Assembly (NCBI RefSeq): GCF_000177235.2
Contig: NC_014829.1
Location: 558,001-622,000, forward strand
DNA from: Evansella cellulosilytica DSM 2522
GTDB lineage: Bacteria > Bacillota > Bacilli > Bacillales > Salisediminibacteriaceae
Direction: 5' to 3'
DNA: 64,000 nt
Below, piece by piece: positions 45,594-55,500 of the stretch. The position numbers and the translations under genes were made by a program. Within the stretch, counting starts at the first letter, position 1, and every line of letters starts with the position of its first letter. The notes beneath the pieces were generated by a model. The model ran no database searches and was not told the origin of the DNA. It worked only from the letters and a program-made list of their open reading frames with translations.

Positions 45594-45597
45594 TTAA
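45544..45597. terminator. Perfect 26-bp inverted repeat terminator at the bmrA stop
   Basis: The arms 45544-45569 and 45572-45597 are perfectly complementary with a two-base loop (CC). The core is ACGAGCTTC flanked by A and T runs on both sides, so it can terminate in either direction. The right arm contains the bmrA stop codon (45594-45596). Confidence 0.85.
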
Positions 45598-47327
45598 GTT
45601 AATTGTTGTTCTGCAAATTCCCTATAAAGTTCATGTGTTTGTACGAGCTCTTCGTGAGTGCCAACCCCAGTGATTTCACCGTTCTCAATAAATATGATTT
45701 TGTCTGCATTTACAATTGTAGATAAGCGGTGGGCTATTACAAATGTAGTTCGTCCTTCCATGAGGCGGAACAGTGCCTGTTGTACTATTCCTTCTGATTG
45801 GCTGTCTAAACTAGCTGTGGCTTCATCCATCATCAAAATTTTTGGATCTCTTAAAAATGCACGTGCAATCGCAATTCGTTGTCGTTGGCCACCGGAAAGC
45901 TTAACGCCTCTTTCACCAACTTCTGTATTGAGGGCATTTGGAAAATCTTTTATAAACTGATCTGCGTAAGCCATCTTTGCAACTTCCCAAAGCTTCTCAT
46001 CATTAATATTTGCTCTATCCTCTAAGCCATAGCATAAGTTCTCACGGATAGTTCCTACCATCATCGGACTATCTTGTGAAACATAGCCAATTTGGTTTCG
46101 CCAAGAGTACATAGATATGTCTTGGATAGGGGTATCGCCGATAAAAATTTGACCAGTGGTAGGTTCATAAAATTGCTCTAACAAGCCAAATAACGTCGTT
46201 TTTCCTCCACCACTAGGTCCAGCAAACGCAACCAGCGTACCTGGCTGCACATCGAAGGAAACATTTTTGATAACCTGCTCTTCCTCACTATAGGAAAAAG
46301 AAACATTTTTCACATAGATTGCTTTGTTAGATATGTCCATATCTATTCCTTCTTGACCAGCTTCTTCGTCAACTTCAAGTATGTCGATAATCCGTTCAGT
46401 AGCCCCTTTTGCCTTTTGTAATTGAGTAAAAAACATCGTAAAGGATGTAATTGGAAAAATAATCTGAAATAAGTAAAGTAAGAAAGCGACTAAAGAACCA
46501 GTCGTCATTGTACCATCGGCGACTCGAATACCACCGTATCCTATAATGATTACGATAACAACCATGACAACGAGGTACATCAGTGGTGATATAAGTGCAA
46601 ATATTTTCCCTTCTCGTAGCCCGTAGGAAAAAAGCTTATTTATACCTGCAATGCCTTTTTTTTCTTCTGTTCGTTCAGCGTTTGATGCCTTCATTAAGCG
46701 TATTTCACTTAATGTTTGCTGCACGTTTCCTGTAAAATTAGCAGTTTCATCTTGTAGTCCACGTGAAATTTTAGACATTCTCATACCAAGTGGAACCATA
46801 AACGCGATGGTAATAGGAACCGCAAGGAACATAAGTAATGTCATTTTCCAATCCATAATGAACAAAATGATAACAGCACCAATAATGGTGATAATTCCAC
46901 TAATAAATTGAGGGAAGTGCTGGGAAATAAGATCCTTCACAATGCCTGTATCGTTAACAACTCTACTGACGGTTTGTCCACTAGTGTTTTTGTCAAAGTA
47001 ACTAACAGGTAAGCGCAAAAGTTTAAACCACATCCTTTCACGTAAGCGAGCAACAATTTTTTGTCCTACATACGCTAAAGCATACATAGATATTCCGTCA
47101 GTAATTGCTTGCAAAATAAAAACTAAAATAATAGCAATAATGAGGTAGATGTTTAAAGCGTCCATGGAAAAGCCGTCTACCATTTCTCTCGTTAAAAGTG
47201 GGATTGACAAGCCTACAATAGTAGTAATGAAACTACCTATTAATCCAATTCCAAATGCGAGCTTAGGAATTTTAGTAGAAAGTATTAGTTTAATAAAAGG
47301 TTTAAGAGAAGTTTGCTGTTGTTCCAT
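45594..47327 (-). CDS. bmrA: Multidrug ABC transporter, half-transporter (BmrA)
   Basis: Half-transporter of 577 residues (ATG at 47327; a TTG one codon upstream is also possible; AAAGGAG upstream). The N-terminal membrane domain (to about 320) has six helices and closely follows B. subtilis BmrA, for example KLPVSYFD-type RLPVSYFDKNTSGQTVSRV and LVAFLLYLFQIIFPI. The ATPase domain has Walker A GPSGGGKTT, the Q-loop in YVSQDSPMM, signature LSGGQRQR, Walker B ILMMDEATASLD and the switch His in IAHRLS. It works as a homodimer exporting hydrophobic drugs. The 5' side carries a 52-bp repeat array at 47523-47830. Bases 47331-47522 hold a promoter-like A/T region only. Confidence 0.92.
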   Translation of the reverse strand: MEQQQTSLKPFIKLILSTKIPKLAFGIGLIGSFITTIVGLSIPLLTREMVDGFSMDALNIYLIIAIILVFILQAITDGISMYALAYVGQKIVARLRERMWFKLLRLPVSYFDKNTSGQTVSRVVNDTGIVKDLISQHFPQFISGIITIIGAVIILFIMDWKMTLLMFLAVPITIAFMVPLGMRMSKISRGLQDETANFTGNVQQTLSEIRLMKASNAERTEEKKGIAGINKLFSYGLREGKIFALISPLMYLVVMVVIVIIIGYGGIRVADGTMTTGSLVAFLLYLFQIIFPITSFTMFFTQLQKAKGATERIIDILEVDEEAGQEGIDMDISNKAIYVKNVSFSYSEEEQVIKNVSFDVQPGTLVAFAGPSGGGKTTLFGLLEQFYEPTTGQIFIGDTPIQDISMYSWRNQIGYVSQDSPMMVGTIRENLCYGLEDRANINDEKLWEVAKMAYADQFIKDFPNALNTEVGERGVKLSGGQRQRIAIARAFLRDPKILMMDEATASLDSQSEGIVQQALFRLMEGRTTFVIAHRLSTIVNADKIIFIENGEITGVGTHEELVQTHELYREFAEQQLT

Positions 47328-47522
47328 CAAAATACTACTCCTTTAGATTTGTTATTTGGATGTTTTGTGTTCAAATATATTTACGTAAAAAAAGAGAAAA
47401 AAGTAACAAATTTTGTTAATGTTTATGAATTATTATAGATGTAACAGCGTGGGGACGATCAGATGTATACTGCTTAAAAAGTAATAAAGATAGGAAAGTG
47501 ATGTATTGCATGAGATGTAATT

Positions 47523-47830
47523 GTTTCTAAAGAAAGTTAGCGAGATTGGTCAATGTTGAAGGTAGGTGAATAGATTTTAAAAGCCCGTTAGAAGGCCAGT
47601 TCAGTGCTAAAGGGATATGAAAAGCATTTTAAAGTCCCGTTAGCAAGATAGGCTCGTGCTGAAGGGATATAAAACAAAGTTTAAAAGCCCATTAGAAGGC
47701 AAGTTCAGTGCTAAAGGGATATGAAGAGTATTTTAAAGTCCCGTTAGCAAGATAGGCTCGTGCTGAAGGGATATATAAAACAAAGTATAAAAGCCCATTA
47801 GACCCCAGTGCAAAAGTATGAAACCTCATT
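47523..47830. repeat. Array of 52-bp hairpin repeats in two alternating types
   Basis: Repeat cores start (CCC of each unit) at 47584, 47636, 47688, 47740 and 47794, with an older degenerate unit near 47537. Type A has CCCGTTAG..CTAAAGGGATATGAA and type B has CCCGTTAGCA..TGCTGAAGGGATAT. They alternate A-B-A-B-A. Each can fold into a hairpin, and the differences keep pairing (U-A in A, U-G in B). The array lies between bmrA and the GH8 gene. It is not CRISPR-like because the whole period is conserved and there are no unique spacers. Confidence 0.7.
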
Positions 47831-47921
47831 TGAAATCCACCCCATAAAAAAACTACACGTGATTGTAGAGTCAAGCTCCCCCACCCCCCCACAACCTTCC
47901 GATCAGCATAACAAAAACAAA

Positions 47922-47980
47922 GGCTGCCCTATCCTAGGAAAAGTACAAAAGCTTTAACTAGAACACAGCAGCCACCCTAC
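47922..47980 (-). terminator. Leftward terminator after the GH8/GH39 operon
   Basis: Read leftward, GGCTGC (47973-47968) pairs with GCAGCC (47927-47922), with a long inner loop, followed by TTTGTTTTTG. It starts 14 bases after the GH8 stop. Confidence 0.5.
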
Positions 47981-47986
47981 TTAAGT

Positions 47987-49126
47987 TTACTCAGGAAACC
48001 AAATTTTAAAATTCCCACTCAAAGCTAGTAAACTAAACATATATAAGCAGTTGTCGTAATAACGCCTTTTGCCTGTTCGAACAGGCGTATTCCAAAAAAG
48101 CTTCACGCAGTCGTGAGCATACTCTCCGTCAGCAGCTAACGAAGCCATTGCATTTGTTGCTAGTAAACCAACAGGATGGAGAGATTTTTCTTCGAAGGGC
48201 TTTCCATCTACAGTATAGCGGCGATAATCTGCCGGTTTTTTATCTGCAAAAAAGGCTTGTATTCGATTAGCATTTTCTACTTCCCATTCATCACCACGGA
48301 ACCACTCATAGTCTAAACCAATATTAGCTGCTACACGATACGAGTCACTATAAAAGTGACCAAAACCTCGTATGTGGTTAGGCTTTCCATCGTAGAATGC
48401 ATATTCTGGTGCCAACCCAGTTTCAGGATGGCAAGCTATTTTTAAATATTCCCTACTTGCTGATGCAGCCTCTTTCCAAAACGGACGGTCCTCTGGATTT
48501 GACCACAAACTAAATAACTCATAAAAATGGGGAAGATGGTATGATGGATCGCTAAACTCGCAATTTGGAATAAATTTAATTAGTTTATTTTCTAGATTCC
48601 ACATCGGATAGCCGTGACCACCCTCGCCTTTATGAAGGACTGTATGCAATAGAGATTTCGCTTGTTGACTATAGTTAAATGGCTCTTCTCCATCTCCCCA
48701 ACAATGGGAAGCAAACAGAAGAGCTAATGCGAAGTACTCTTCTCCGTCCGGTGCGGGTCCATTCGAGTTTCTCGATCCATCTGGGAGACAAGACCACGCA
48801 AAATACCCAGCATTCTCTCCTTCAGTCATAAACATGTAAGTTACCGTCCACTTCCATAAACGATCGAATACTTCTTTTTTATTGAGTTGTACAGCCATCA
48901 TCATCCCATAAGACATACCTTCTGTTCGGACGTCTATATTACCAGTATCAAGCATATAAGCAAGATCCTCGCCAACCTCATAGTAAATCTTTGTTTCTTC
49001 ATGATCTCCAAACAGTTTATCCCAAGTATCTTCAATTTTTCTATTAATCTCTAAATTATCATAGCCAATTTCCTTAAAAATGTTACGGTAATCTCCAGTA
49101 TTGAAAGCGCCGTTTTTTACTGTCAT
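47987..49126 (-). CDS. GH8 reducing-end xylose-releasing exo-oligoxylanase (Rex)
   Basis: Cytoplasmic enzyme of 379 residues with no signal peptide. It removes xylose from the reducing end of short xylo-oligosaccharides. It is very close in sequence to B. halodurans Rex (388 residues): VRTEGMSYGMMMAVQ, PAPDGEEYFALAL, FSDPSYHLPHFYELFSLW and the C-terminal ALSGNFKIWFPE. The general acid is Glu69 (VRTEG), and the base is Asp261 (FYSDSYRVA), at the positions expected from Rex Glu70 and Asp263. The loop KPNHIRGFGH, which blocks extended chains in Rex, is present. It lies 13 bases downstream of the GH39 gene in the same operon. Confidence 0.93.
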   Translation of the reverse strand: MTVKNGAFNTGDYRNIFKEIGYDNLEINRKIEDTWDKLFGDHEETKIYYEVGEDLAYMLDTGNIDVRTEGMSYGMMMAVQLNKKEVFDRLWKWTVTYMFMTEGENAGYFAWSCLPDGSRNSNGPAPDGEEYFALALLFASHCWGDGEEPFNYSQQAKSLLHTVLHKGEGGHGYPMWNLENKLIKFIPNCEFSDPSYHLPHFYELFSLWSNPEDRPFWKEAASASREYLKIACHPETGLAPEYAFYDGKPNHIRGFGHFYSDSYRVAANIGLDYEWFRGDEWEVENANRIQAFFADKKPADYRRYTVDGKPFEEKSLHPVGLLATNAMASLAADGEYAHDCVKLFWNTPVRTGKRRYYDNCLYMFSLLALSGNFKIWFPE

Positions 49127-49139
49127 GATATGATCCTCC

Positions 49140-50660
49140 TTATGAGCTCCATTCCTTTGAGTAGGAAGGTATTAAACTATCGTCTAGCTCGATATATGTT
49201 TCCGTCTCATCTTTCACACGGCTTATTTCAATGAAAGATACTTCATTTTTAGTAAGGGTAATGGTGAGTGGTAATCTACCATCAATAACAAGCTTTCTTT
49301 CTGTTCTTATTTGGGGCTTTGCAACCTCTATTAACGTTTCTATTTCATTTTGTTTAGGAAAACGAGGCCTCCCCATTTGCTTCCATACCTTCCATGGATT
49401 TGCGTGATTTTCATCTATTGTTTGACGTTTAATAAAAGCTTCTTTATATGGAAATGGTAGGTCAATAGACATATCTTTGTTAAAGTCATGTCCTTTTTTC
49501 ATCACGACATTCCAAACAACTATAGTGATAGAGTCATCCCCGCGCTTCGTAACAATACATTCTGTGTCTCTATGAAGTATTATTTCGCCTAGCTTATTGA
49601 AAAAGCTAAACAGGTGGTAGGTCGGTTTTGGTATGCCATTTAATGCTACTAAGCCAAATCCACCATGAAATTGCGCTTTAGGTACATCGGCTTCTTCAAA
49701 GACATCGCTAAATGTCCAATAGGAAAAGGAATCAACGTAATCCCCTGCTTCGCTTAAAACTCTTGCTAAATAAGCAGCATTTAATGGAGTGTCGTGGACA
49801 GGATTAATAGGACTATAGGATGTATTGTATTCTGTAATATGAAAAGGTAAATGAGGGAAAGGTGACGAATGAATTAACTCTCTTACCTCTTTTAGTTCAT
49901 CTAACATATGATCACAATCAAACAATTCTTGATAGTAATACTCAGGTGTTACCTTATGCGGTTTAGCTGATGTATAAGCATGTCTAGAAACAAAATCAAC
50001 TGGAACGTTTTCATTTTTACAAAAGGTAAGGAAATCTGTAATCCATTCATCAGACCCTCCACAAATTGCAGGGCCACCAACCTTTAAGTCAGGACAAACA
50101 TCCTTTACAGCAGATGCAGTTATTTTATACAGTTTAAAATATTCTTCTTTATTCGCATCCTTCCAAAAGTTGACCAAATTAGGTTCATTCCATACCTCAA
50201 ACGGCCATTTCTTCACTTCTTCCAAGCCATATCGATCAATGAAGTGGGACACTACAGCATGGATAAGGTTATACCACTTGTCATAGTCGTTTGGGGGAGT
50301 GACATTTCCTTCCCAAGCAAAAATAGTTTGATCGCCAGATGCTAATGCTTGAGGCATAAATCCAAATTCAATAAACGGCCTAAGTCCTAATTGTAAATAA
50401 CTATCAAAAATGCGGTTAATATACGTGAAATTATAAAATGGCTTAGTTGAACCATCTGGGAGATTTAGCTCTCGGTAAATACCGATATCATCATGAAGTA
50501 GGCCATGCCCTCTAATAAATTGGAAACTAATTTTTTCCTGAACAAGCTTTAAGTGATCCCAATATTCTTTTTGTAAAGCTAGGCCAAGTCGCCCAGTACC
50601 AATACAATAATTCCAGTTATTACTAAAATACTGATTATCCTTATCATTAATTATTTTCAT
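49140..50660 (-). CDS. xynB: GH39 beta-xylosidase
   Basis: Intracellular beta-xylosidase of 506 residues. The (beta/alpha)8 barrel has the acid/base Glu159 in FEVWNEPNL and the nucleophile Glu277 in HITEYNTSY, with the typical [13 protein letters not shown] near the N terminus and [10 protein letters not shown] near 320. A C-terminal beta-sandwich follows from about 370. It releases xylose from the non-reducing end of xylobiose and longer oligomers. Its ATG follows GGGGGG. It is transcribed with the GH8 gene, divergently from the lipoprotein/YesL genes, with which it shares a regulatory region containing a cre box and a possible regulator site. Confidence 0.92.
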   Translation of the reverse strand: MKIINDKDNQYFSNNWNYCIGTGRLGLALQKEYWDHLKLVQEKISFQFIRGHGLLHDDIGIYRELNLPDGSTKPFYNFTYINRIFDSYLQLGLRPFIEFGFMPQALASGDQTIFAWEGNVTPPNDYDKWYNLIHAVVSHFIDRYGLEEVKKWPFEVWNEPNLVNFWKDANKEEYFKLYKITASAVKDVCPDLKVGGPAICGGSDEWITDFLTFCKNENVPVDFVSRHAYTSAKPHKVTPEYYYQELFDCDHMLDELKEVRELIHSSPFPHLPFHITEYNTSYSPINPVHDTPLNAAYLARVLSEAGDYVDSFSYWTFSDVFEEADVPKAQFHGGFGLVALNGIPKPTYHLFSFFNKLGEIILHRDTECIVTKRGDDSITIVVWNVVMKKGHDFNKDMSIDLPFPYKEAFIKRQTIDENHANPWKVWKQMGRPRFPKQNEIETLIEVAKPQIRTERKLVIDGRLPLTITLTKNEVSFIEISRVKDETETYIELDDSLIPSYSKEWSS

Positions 50661-50773
50661 AAAATCCCCCCATTTTGTAGCATTTTAACAAACTAATGAC
50701 GTATAGTAACTCTTTAAAATATAGAAAAAACTTTAAAAACTAAAGAAAATCCTAAATTTTTTACAGTGAGAAA

Positions 50774-50833
50774 TATAGTTTACTCTCTTTATTAATAAGT
50801 GAGAGTTTTGTATAGTTTAAGAAAGCGTTTACA
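50774..50833 (+). promoter_or_regulatory. Shared xylan-locus promoter: ATATAGTTT site, -10 and cre box
   Basis: A near-palindromic AAATATAGTTT site is centred at 50776.5. The -10-like TATAGT is at 50811-50816. A cre box AGAAAGCGTTTACA at 50820-50833 matches 13 of 14 positions. The same order and spacing occur at 52418 and 59781. The region 50661-50852 is also the promoter side of the divergent GH39/GH8 operon. Confidence 0.6.
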
Positions 50834-50852
50834 AAGAAATGAGGGTAACAAA

Positions 50853-51401
50853 ATGAAAATACGAGCGATGATAATGGTACTTATATCTTTGTTCCTGTTA
50901 GCTGGTTGTGGTTCTGAAGCAAGTGATGGCAGTGGTAAGCTTCAAATAATGTTTTTATCAGAAGTACCAAATAGCTACGAAGCTAACTTTATTCCTTATA
51001 TTGAAGACATTATTCGTAGAGCTGATGAGGACCCTGACAATATTGAAATTATTGTTCAAATATATCCTATCTCACATGAGAAATTAACTTTAGAGATTGT
51101 TGCTAGAGATGTAGATATTTTTATTATAGATGAATCATTAAGACATGTTTTGCTAGATCCATATGGTCTACACCCATTAGAGGAATTACGGAATAATTTT
51201 GGAGATGAAGCAGAAATAGAAGAATTTGTATTAGATGATCATGAAACAGGTGATCCGCATTTATATGCTGTCCCATTAGATAATGATTCTACGTTAATTA
51301 CTGATTTAGGATTGGAGTTACCAGCACCACTAATCGGAGCAGTTGTAAGATCGAGTTATTATAAGGAACTGGCAGAACAAATTTTAGCTGAGTTTTTGTG
51401 A
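50853..51401 (+). CDS. Small lipoprotein of the xylan locus
   Basis: The start is the ATG at 50853, behind GAGGGT; an upstream in-frame ATG at 50799 would place the cre box inside the gene. The product has 182 residues. The signal peptide ends in the lipobox LLAGC (about residue 19). The acidic mature part has alternating strands and helices (KLQIMFLSEVPNSYE, IEIIVQIYPISHEKL, VDIFIIDESLR), resembling the first lobe of a solute-binding protein but too short for a complete one. I do not recognise a named family. It lies 32 bases upstream of a YesL-type gene. It may be an accessory of the sugar importer or sensor at the membrane; that is inference. Confidence 0.7.
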   Translation: MKIRAMIMVLISLFLLAGCGSEASDGSGKLQIMFLSEVPNSYEANFIPYIEDIIRRADEDPDNIEIIVQIYPISHEKLTLEIVARDVDIFIIDESLRHVLLDPYGLHPLEELRNNFGDEAEIEEFVLDDHETGDPHLYAVPLDNDSTLITDLGLELPAPLIGAVVRSSYYKELAEQILAEFL

Positions 51402-51433
51402 CACAAAATTATATTACATAAAGGGTGAGAGGA

Positions 51434-52156
51434 ATGAATGTTAGTTGGATGGCAAGTCCATTTTATCGTTCTTGTGATTGGATATGGAAAATGGCGTATG
51501 TTAACTTACTTTGGCTTGGTTTTACGGTATTAGGTTTTGGAATACTTGGCTTTTTACCAGCGACATTAGCAATGCTTACCGTTATGAGAAAGTGGTTAAT
51601 GGGAGAACCTGATATAGCTATATTTAAAACATTTTTAAATGCCTACAAAGAAGGATTTATAAGAATAAATCTAATAGGTTTACTATTTGCATTCGGTGCT
51701 TATGTCATTGTTTTTAATTATATGTATTTAGGAACAATTGAAGGGCCAGTGCATACTATTTTAAGCTTAGGTTGGTATATTGGGCTCATTGTATATACCG
51801 TTACGCTTGTTTTTCTCATCCCAACTTACGTTCATTATGAGCTAAAGCTCATGCAATACTTAAAGGCTAGTTTCATTGTTGGTCTCGTGAATCCTTTAGC
51901 CATGATTACTTTAATAATCGGCCTACTGCTAATGTATCAGCTCTTTACGTACATTCCTGGCTTAATTCCGTTTTTCGGTCCAAGTATGCTTGGGATGATG
52001 GTCATGTGGTGTGCCCATATGGCATTTACTAGATTAGAAAGGAAAAAAGAGAAGTTAGAAAACGAAAAAAATGATGTCTCTCAAAGTCCAAGTACAAATA
52101 CCAAGAGTGCTATTACTCATAAGAAGCCGAGAAGAAGAACACGAGTGATATGGTAA
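51434..52156 (+). CDS. YesL-family membrane protein (DUF624)
   Basis: Membrane protein of 240 residues from the ATG at 51434 (AAGGGTGAG upstream; GTG at 51425 lies inside that site). Five or so hydrophobic helices can be seen, with NLLWLGFTVLGFGILGFLPAT-like sequence near the N terminus (typical of YesL: W-x-x-x-N-L-x-W and FPAT-type motif), FLNAYKEGF, and a C-terminal basic tail that ends KKPRRRTRVIW. DUF624 proteins accompany YesMN/Lpl-type sugar import clusters in Bacillus and Paenibacillus; their role is unsettled. It forms an operon with the preceding lipoprotein and is ended by a strong terminator. Confidence 0.85.
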   Translation: MNVSWMASPFYRSCDWIWKMAYVNLLWLGFTVLGFGILGFLPATLAMLTVMRKWLMGEPDIAIFKTFLNAYKEGFIRINLIGLLFAFGAYVIVFNYMYLGTIEGPVHTILSLGWYIGLIVYTVTLVFLIPTYVHYELKLMQYLKASFIVGLVNPLAMITLIIGLLLMYQLFTYIPGLIPFFGPSMLGMMVMWCAHMAFTRLERKKEKLENEKNDVSQSPSTNTKSAITHKKPRRRTRVIW

Positions 52157-52197
52157 AAAAGCAAGAGGAGGCTTATGTACAATACACTTGCTGCGGG

Positions 52198-52253
52198 CCC
52201 ACTATAAGAAATGACTAGGAATTAGTCTATTTCTTATAGTGGGTATTTTTGTT
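52198..52253 (+). terminator. Strong intrinsic terminator after yesL
   Basis: A long stem pairs CCCACTATAAGAAAT with the matching right arm that ends TTTCTTATAGTGGG (52229-52243), followed by TATTTTTG. The rest of 52157-52558 holds the promoter of the GH10 xylanase gene. Confidence 0.9.
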
Positions 52254-52417
52254 TCTACGAAGGGGATCCGTGTAATGCTATTGACTATTTACAAATGAAC
52301 AGGGGGAAATTACACCACATGTATTAGGAAGAACAGCAATTTAATAAAAGAAAACAGTCCTATTACGTCTAATTTTCAACGAAATCTATCATTTATAAAA
52401 GTAAACTACATAGGTAC

Positions 52418-52476
52418 TATAGTTTTCGAAGTGAGAACTTTAGATTATGGGGTTTCTATAAATGTAAGCGCTTTAT
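52418..52476 (+). promoter_or_regulatory. Promoter region of the surface GH10 xylanase gene
   Basis: ACTATAGTTTT is centred at 52420.5, with an inverted partner GTAAACTA at 52401-52408. A -10-like TATAAA is at 52457-52462, and a cre box TGTAAGCGCTTTAT at 52463-52476 matches 12 of 14 positions. The arrangement is as at 50774 and 59781. Confidence 0.6.
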
Positions 52477-52558
52477 ATATTTAGACTGTTTCATACTGTT
52501 TTTTCGAAAAGATCGTGAAAACAGAGCGTAAGGTAAAACTAAAATGGGAGGTAATACA

Positions 52559-55500
52559 ATGAAAAGAAGGCATGTAAAACTATTTTTTATTCAGTTACTC
52601 GTAATTTTGTTAGTTTTGCCACCAGGAATAATGACAGCACAATCTTCTGTAGAAGCAATTGGCAGCTTTGAACGAGAGATTATTGCAGAATATCACTTTG
52701 ATGATGGAACGACGCAAGGGTGGTTTGGGAGAGAAGCAAATCTTGAAGTCGTGGACAACGAAGCACATTCTGGAGAGTATAGCCTTTTCGTGGATGGAAG
52801 AACTGAGGGGTGGAATAGTCCGGCGTTAGACTTACAAGGAATGCTCGAAATTGGGGCTACATATGAGATAGCTGGCTATATGAAACGCGCTGAGGCAACA
52901 TCTGAAGAAAAGCTTGTTATGGCAATGATTGATCAATCTGTTGGAGAAGATGCGCAATACAACTGGATTAATAGTAGAGAAACCTCTCAGACTGATTGGG
53001 TAGAGTTAAGAGGGGAATACACGATAACAGATGAAAAAGAAGACCTAGTATTATATTTTGAAATAGAAAACAACACGGAAAACTTTTATATCGATTCTAT
53101 TTCTATTACGAAAATTTCTCCGGCAGATGATAGCTTCGTTCCAGAGATTGTAGCCGAATTTGATTTTGAGGATGGAACGACACAAGGCTGGTTTGGTAGA
53201 GGGATAACACCGAAAGTAGTACAGGGAAATGGGCAATCAGGAGAGCACAGCATCTTCGTTGAAGGTAGAACAGAAAATTGGCATAGTCCCGCACTGAATG
53301 TGAGAGAGCTGTTTGAAATTGGTGCTACGTATGAAATAACAGGTCACATGAAGCGTGCAACTACTACTGAAGAAGATGGGAATTTGGTAATGGCAATGAT
53401 TGATCAATCTATTGGTGGGGATGCAAATTACAATTGGATTGATAACAAAAGAGTGACGCATGATAACTGGGTGGCGTTATCGGGTGAATATTCTATTACT
53501 GAGGAAAAGGGAGAGTTAACTCTTTATTTTGAAATAGAAGGTAACACCGAAGATTTTTATATTAATACGATTACAATTACGATGATATCACCGCCAACAG
53601 AAACGGGCGATGATGACATCATTGACGTGCCCGTTGAGGAAAGGGTTGCTGCATTCACGGATTTTGAGGATGGTACAACTCAAGGGTGGGAGCCGAGAGA
53701 AGGCCCAGAGGAATTGACCGTAACGACAGATACAGCAAAAAATGGGGAAAGAAGCTTACTAATATCTAATCGTCAAGGCTCCTTTCACAGTGCGAAGCTC
53801 GATTTCCTCGATCATATGTATGCAGGCCATACGTACGACATTAGCGTATGGGTGAAATTAGCACCAGGGGAAACGCCTACGAGCTTACAAATATCTCGAG
53901 CAGAAACTATTTCTGGCTCTACAAATTATTATCCACCAGTAATTAACCCAACTGAAGTAACAGCGGATGAATGGGTATTGCTACAAGGAACATATACATT
54001 AACTGGAAACGTAAGCGATTTGTATTTCTATGTCGAAGAGCCTTATGACGAAAATCAAGAGACAGGCGTATCGTTTTATATAGATGACTTTAAGGCAGAG
54101 GTTAGGGTTCCTGATGAGCTAGAAGATATAGCACCGTTAAAAGACGTATTTGCAGATCATTTTGACATTGGTGCAGCAGTTGAACCACGCCATACAGCTG
54201 GTCAGCACGGAAAAATGCTGGAAAAGCATTATAACATGCTCGTTGCAGAAAATATTATGAAGCCAGAGTCAATACAGCCAACAGAGGGTGAATTTAACTG
54301 GGTGAATGCAGATGCAATGTTTGATTATGCTGAAGAAAACGGATTAAAGGTTCGTTTTCATACACTCGTATGGCATAGTCAATCACCAAGCTGGATGTTT
54401 CTAGATGCTAATGGAGATCCAATGGTTGTTGATGGTGTAGTAGCTGACCCTGATAATCTAGAAGCAAATAAGGCGTTGCTGCTTCAAAGAATAGAAGATC
54501 ATGTCCATGCTGTAGTTGGAAGGTATGGAGATCGTGTTGATTCGTGGGATGTTGTGAACGAAGTCATTGTTCCTACTGAAGAGGATGGTTTCAGAAAAAG
54601 TGAATATTATTTAATTACGGGTACAGAGTTCATTCATAAAGCTTTTGAAGCGACTGCAGAAGCATTAGCAGCACTTGGGGATGATGTCCATCCAAATGCA
54701 AAGCTATACTACAACGATTACAACACACACAATCCGCAGAAAAGAGAATTCATTTACGAGATGGTCAAGGAGATGCAAAACGAAGGAATTCCTATTGATG
54801 GTATAGGGCATCAAACACATTTAAATATAAACTCTTCGATAGAGCTTGTCATAGCATCTATTGAACGATTTACTGAGCTTGGATTAGATAATCAAATTAC
54901 AGAGCTAGATATTAGTATTTACACCGGTAATAATGAAGCGTTTTTCAGTTATGCTGACATACCTGCATCTAAGCACGAAGAAGTGGCGATGGCGTACGGA
55001 GAGCTTTTCAAACAGTTAAGAGGTGTGAGTGATCAAGTGAGCAGTGTTGTCTTTTGGGGAATAGCGGACGACCATACTTGGCTACACGGCAGAGGAGTCG
55101 CCAACCGTGTCGATGCACCATTTGTTTTTGATCAGGATTTAAAGGCGAAAGAAGCTTACTATACTGTCATTGATGATAATTATGTTGCTCCAGAAAGACC
55201 ATCGATACCGGAGCCTAAATCAGAAATTGCTTATTATGGTACACCAACAATCAATGGCGAACTAGATGATATTTGGCAAATAGCTACTGTCTTCGAGACG
55301 GATACTTGGGTTGAAGGTGAGAGTGGCTCTACCGCTAGCGTAAGAGCATTGTGGGACGATGAATATTTATATGTTTTCGCTGAAGTGACAGATAGTCAAT
55401 TAAGCAATGTAAGTAATAATGAATGGGAGCAAGATTCAGTAGAAATTTTCGTTGACCAAAATAATGAAAAAACAAATTATTATCAGCTTGATGATGGACA

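Noticed and set aside
47523-47830. CRISPR array
   Set aside because: The full 52-bp period is conserved in two alternating types, with no unique spacers and no cas genes.
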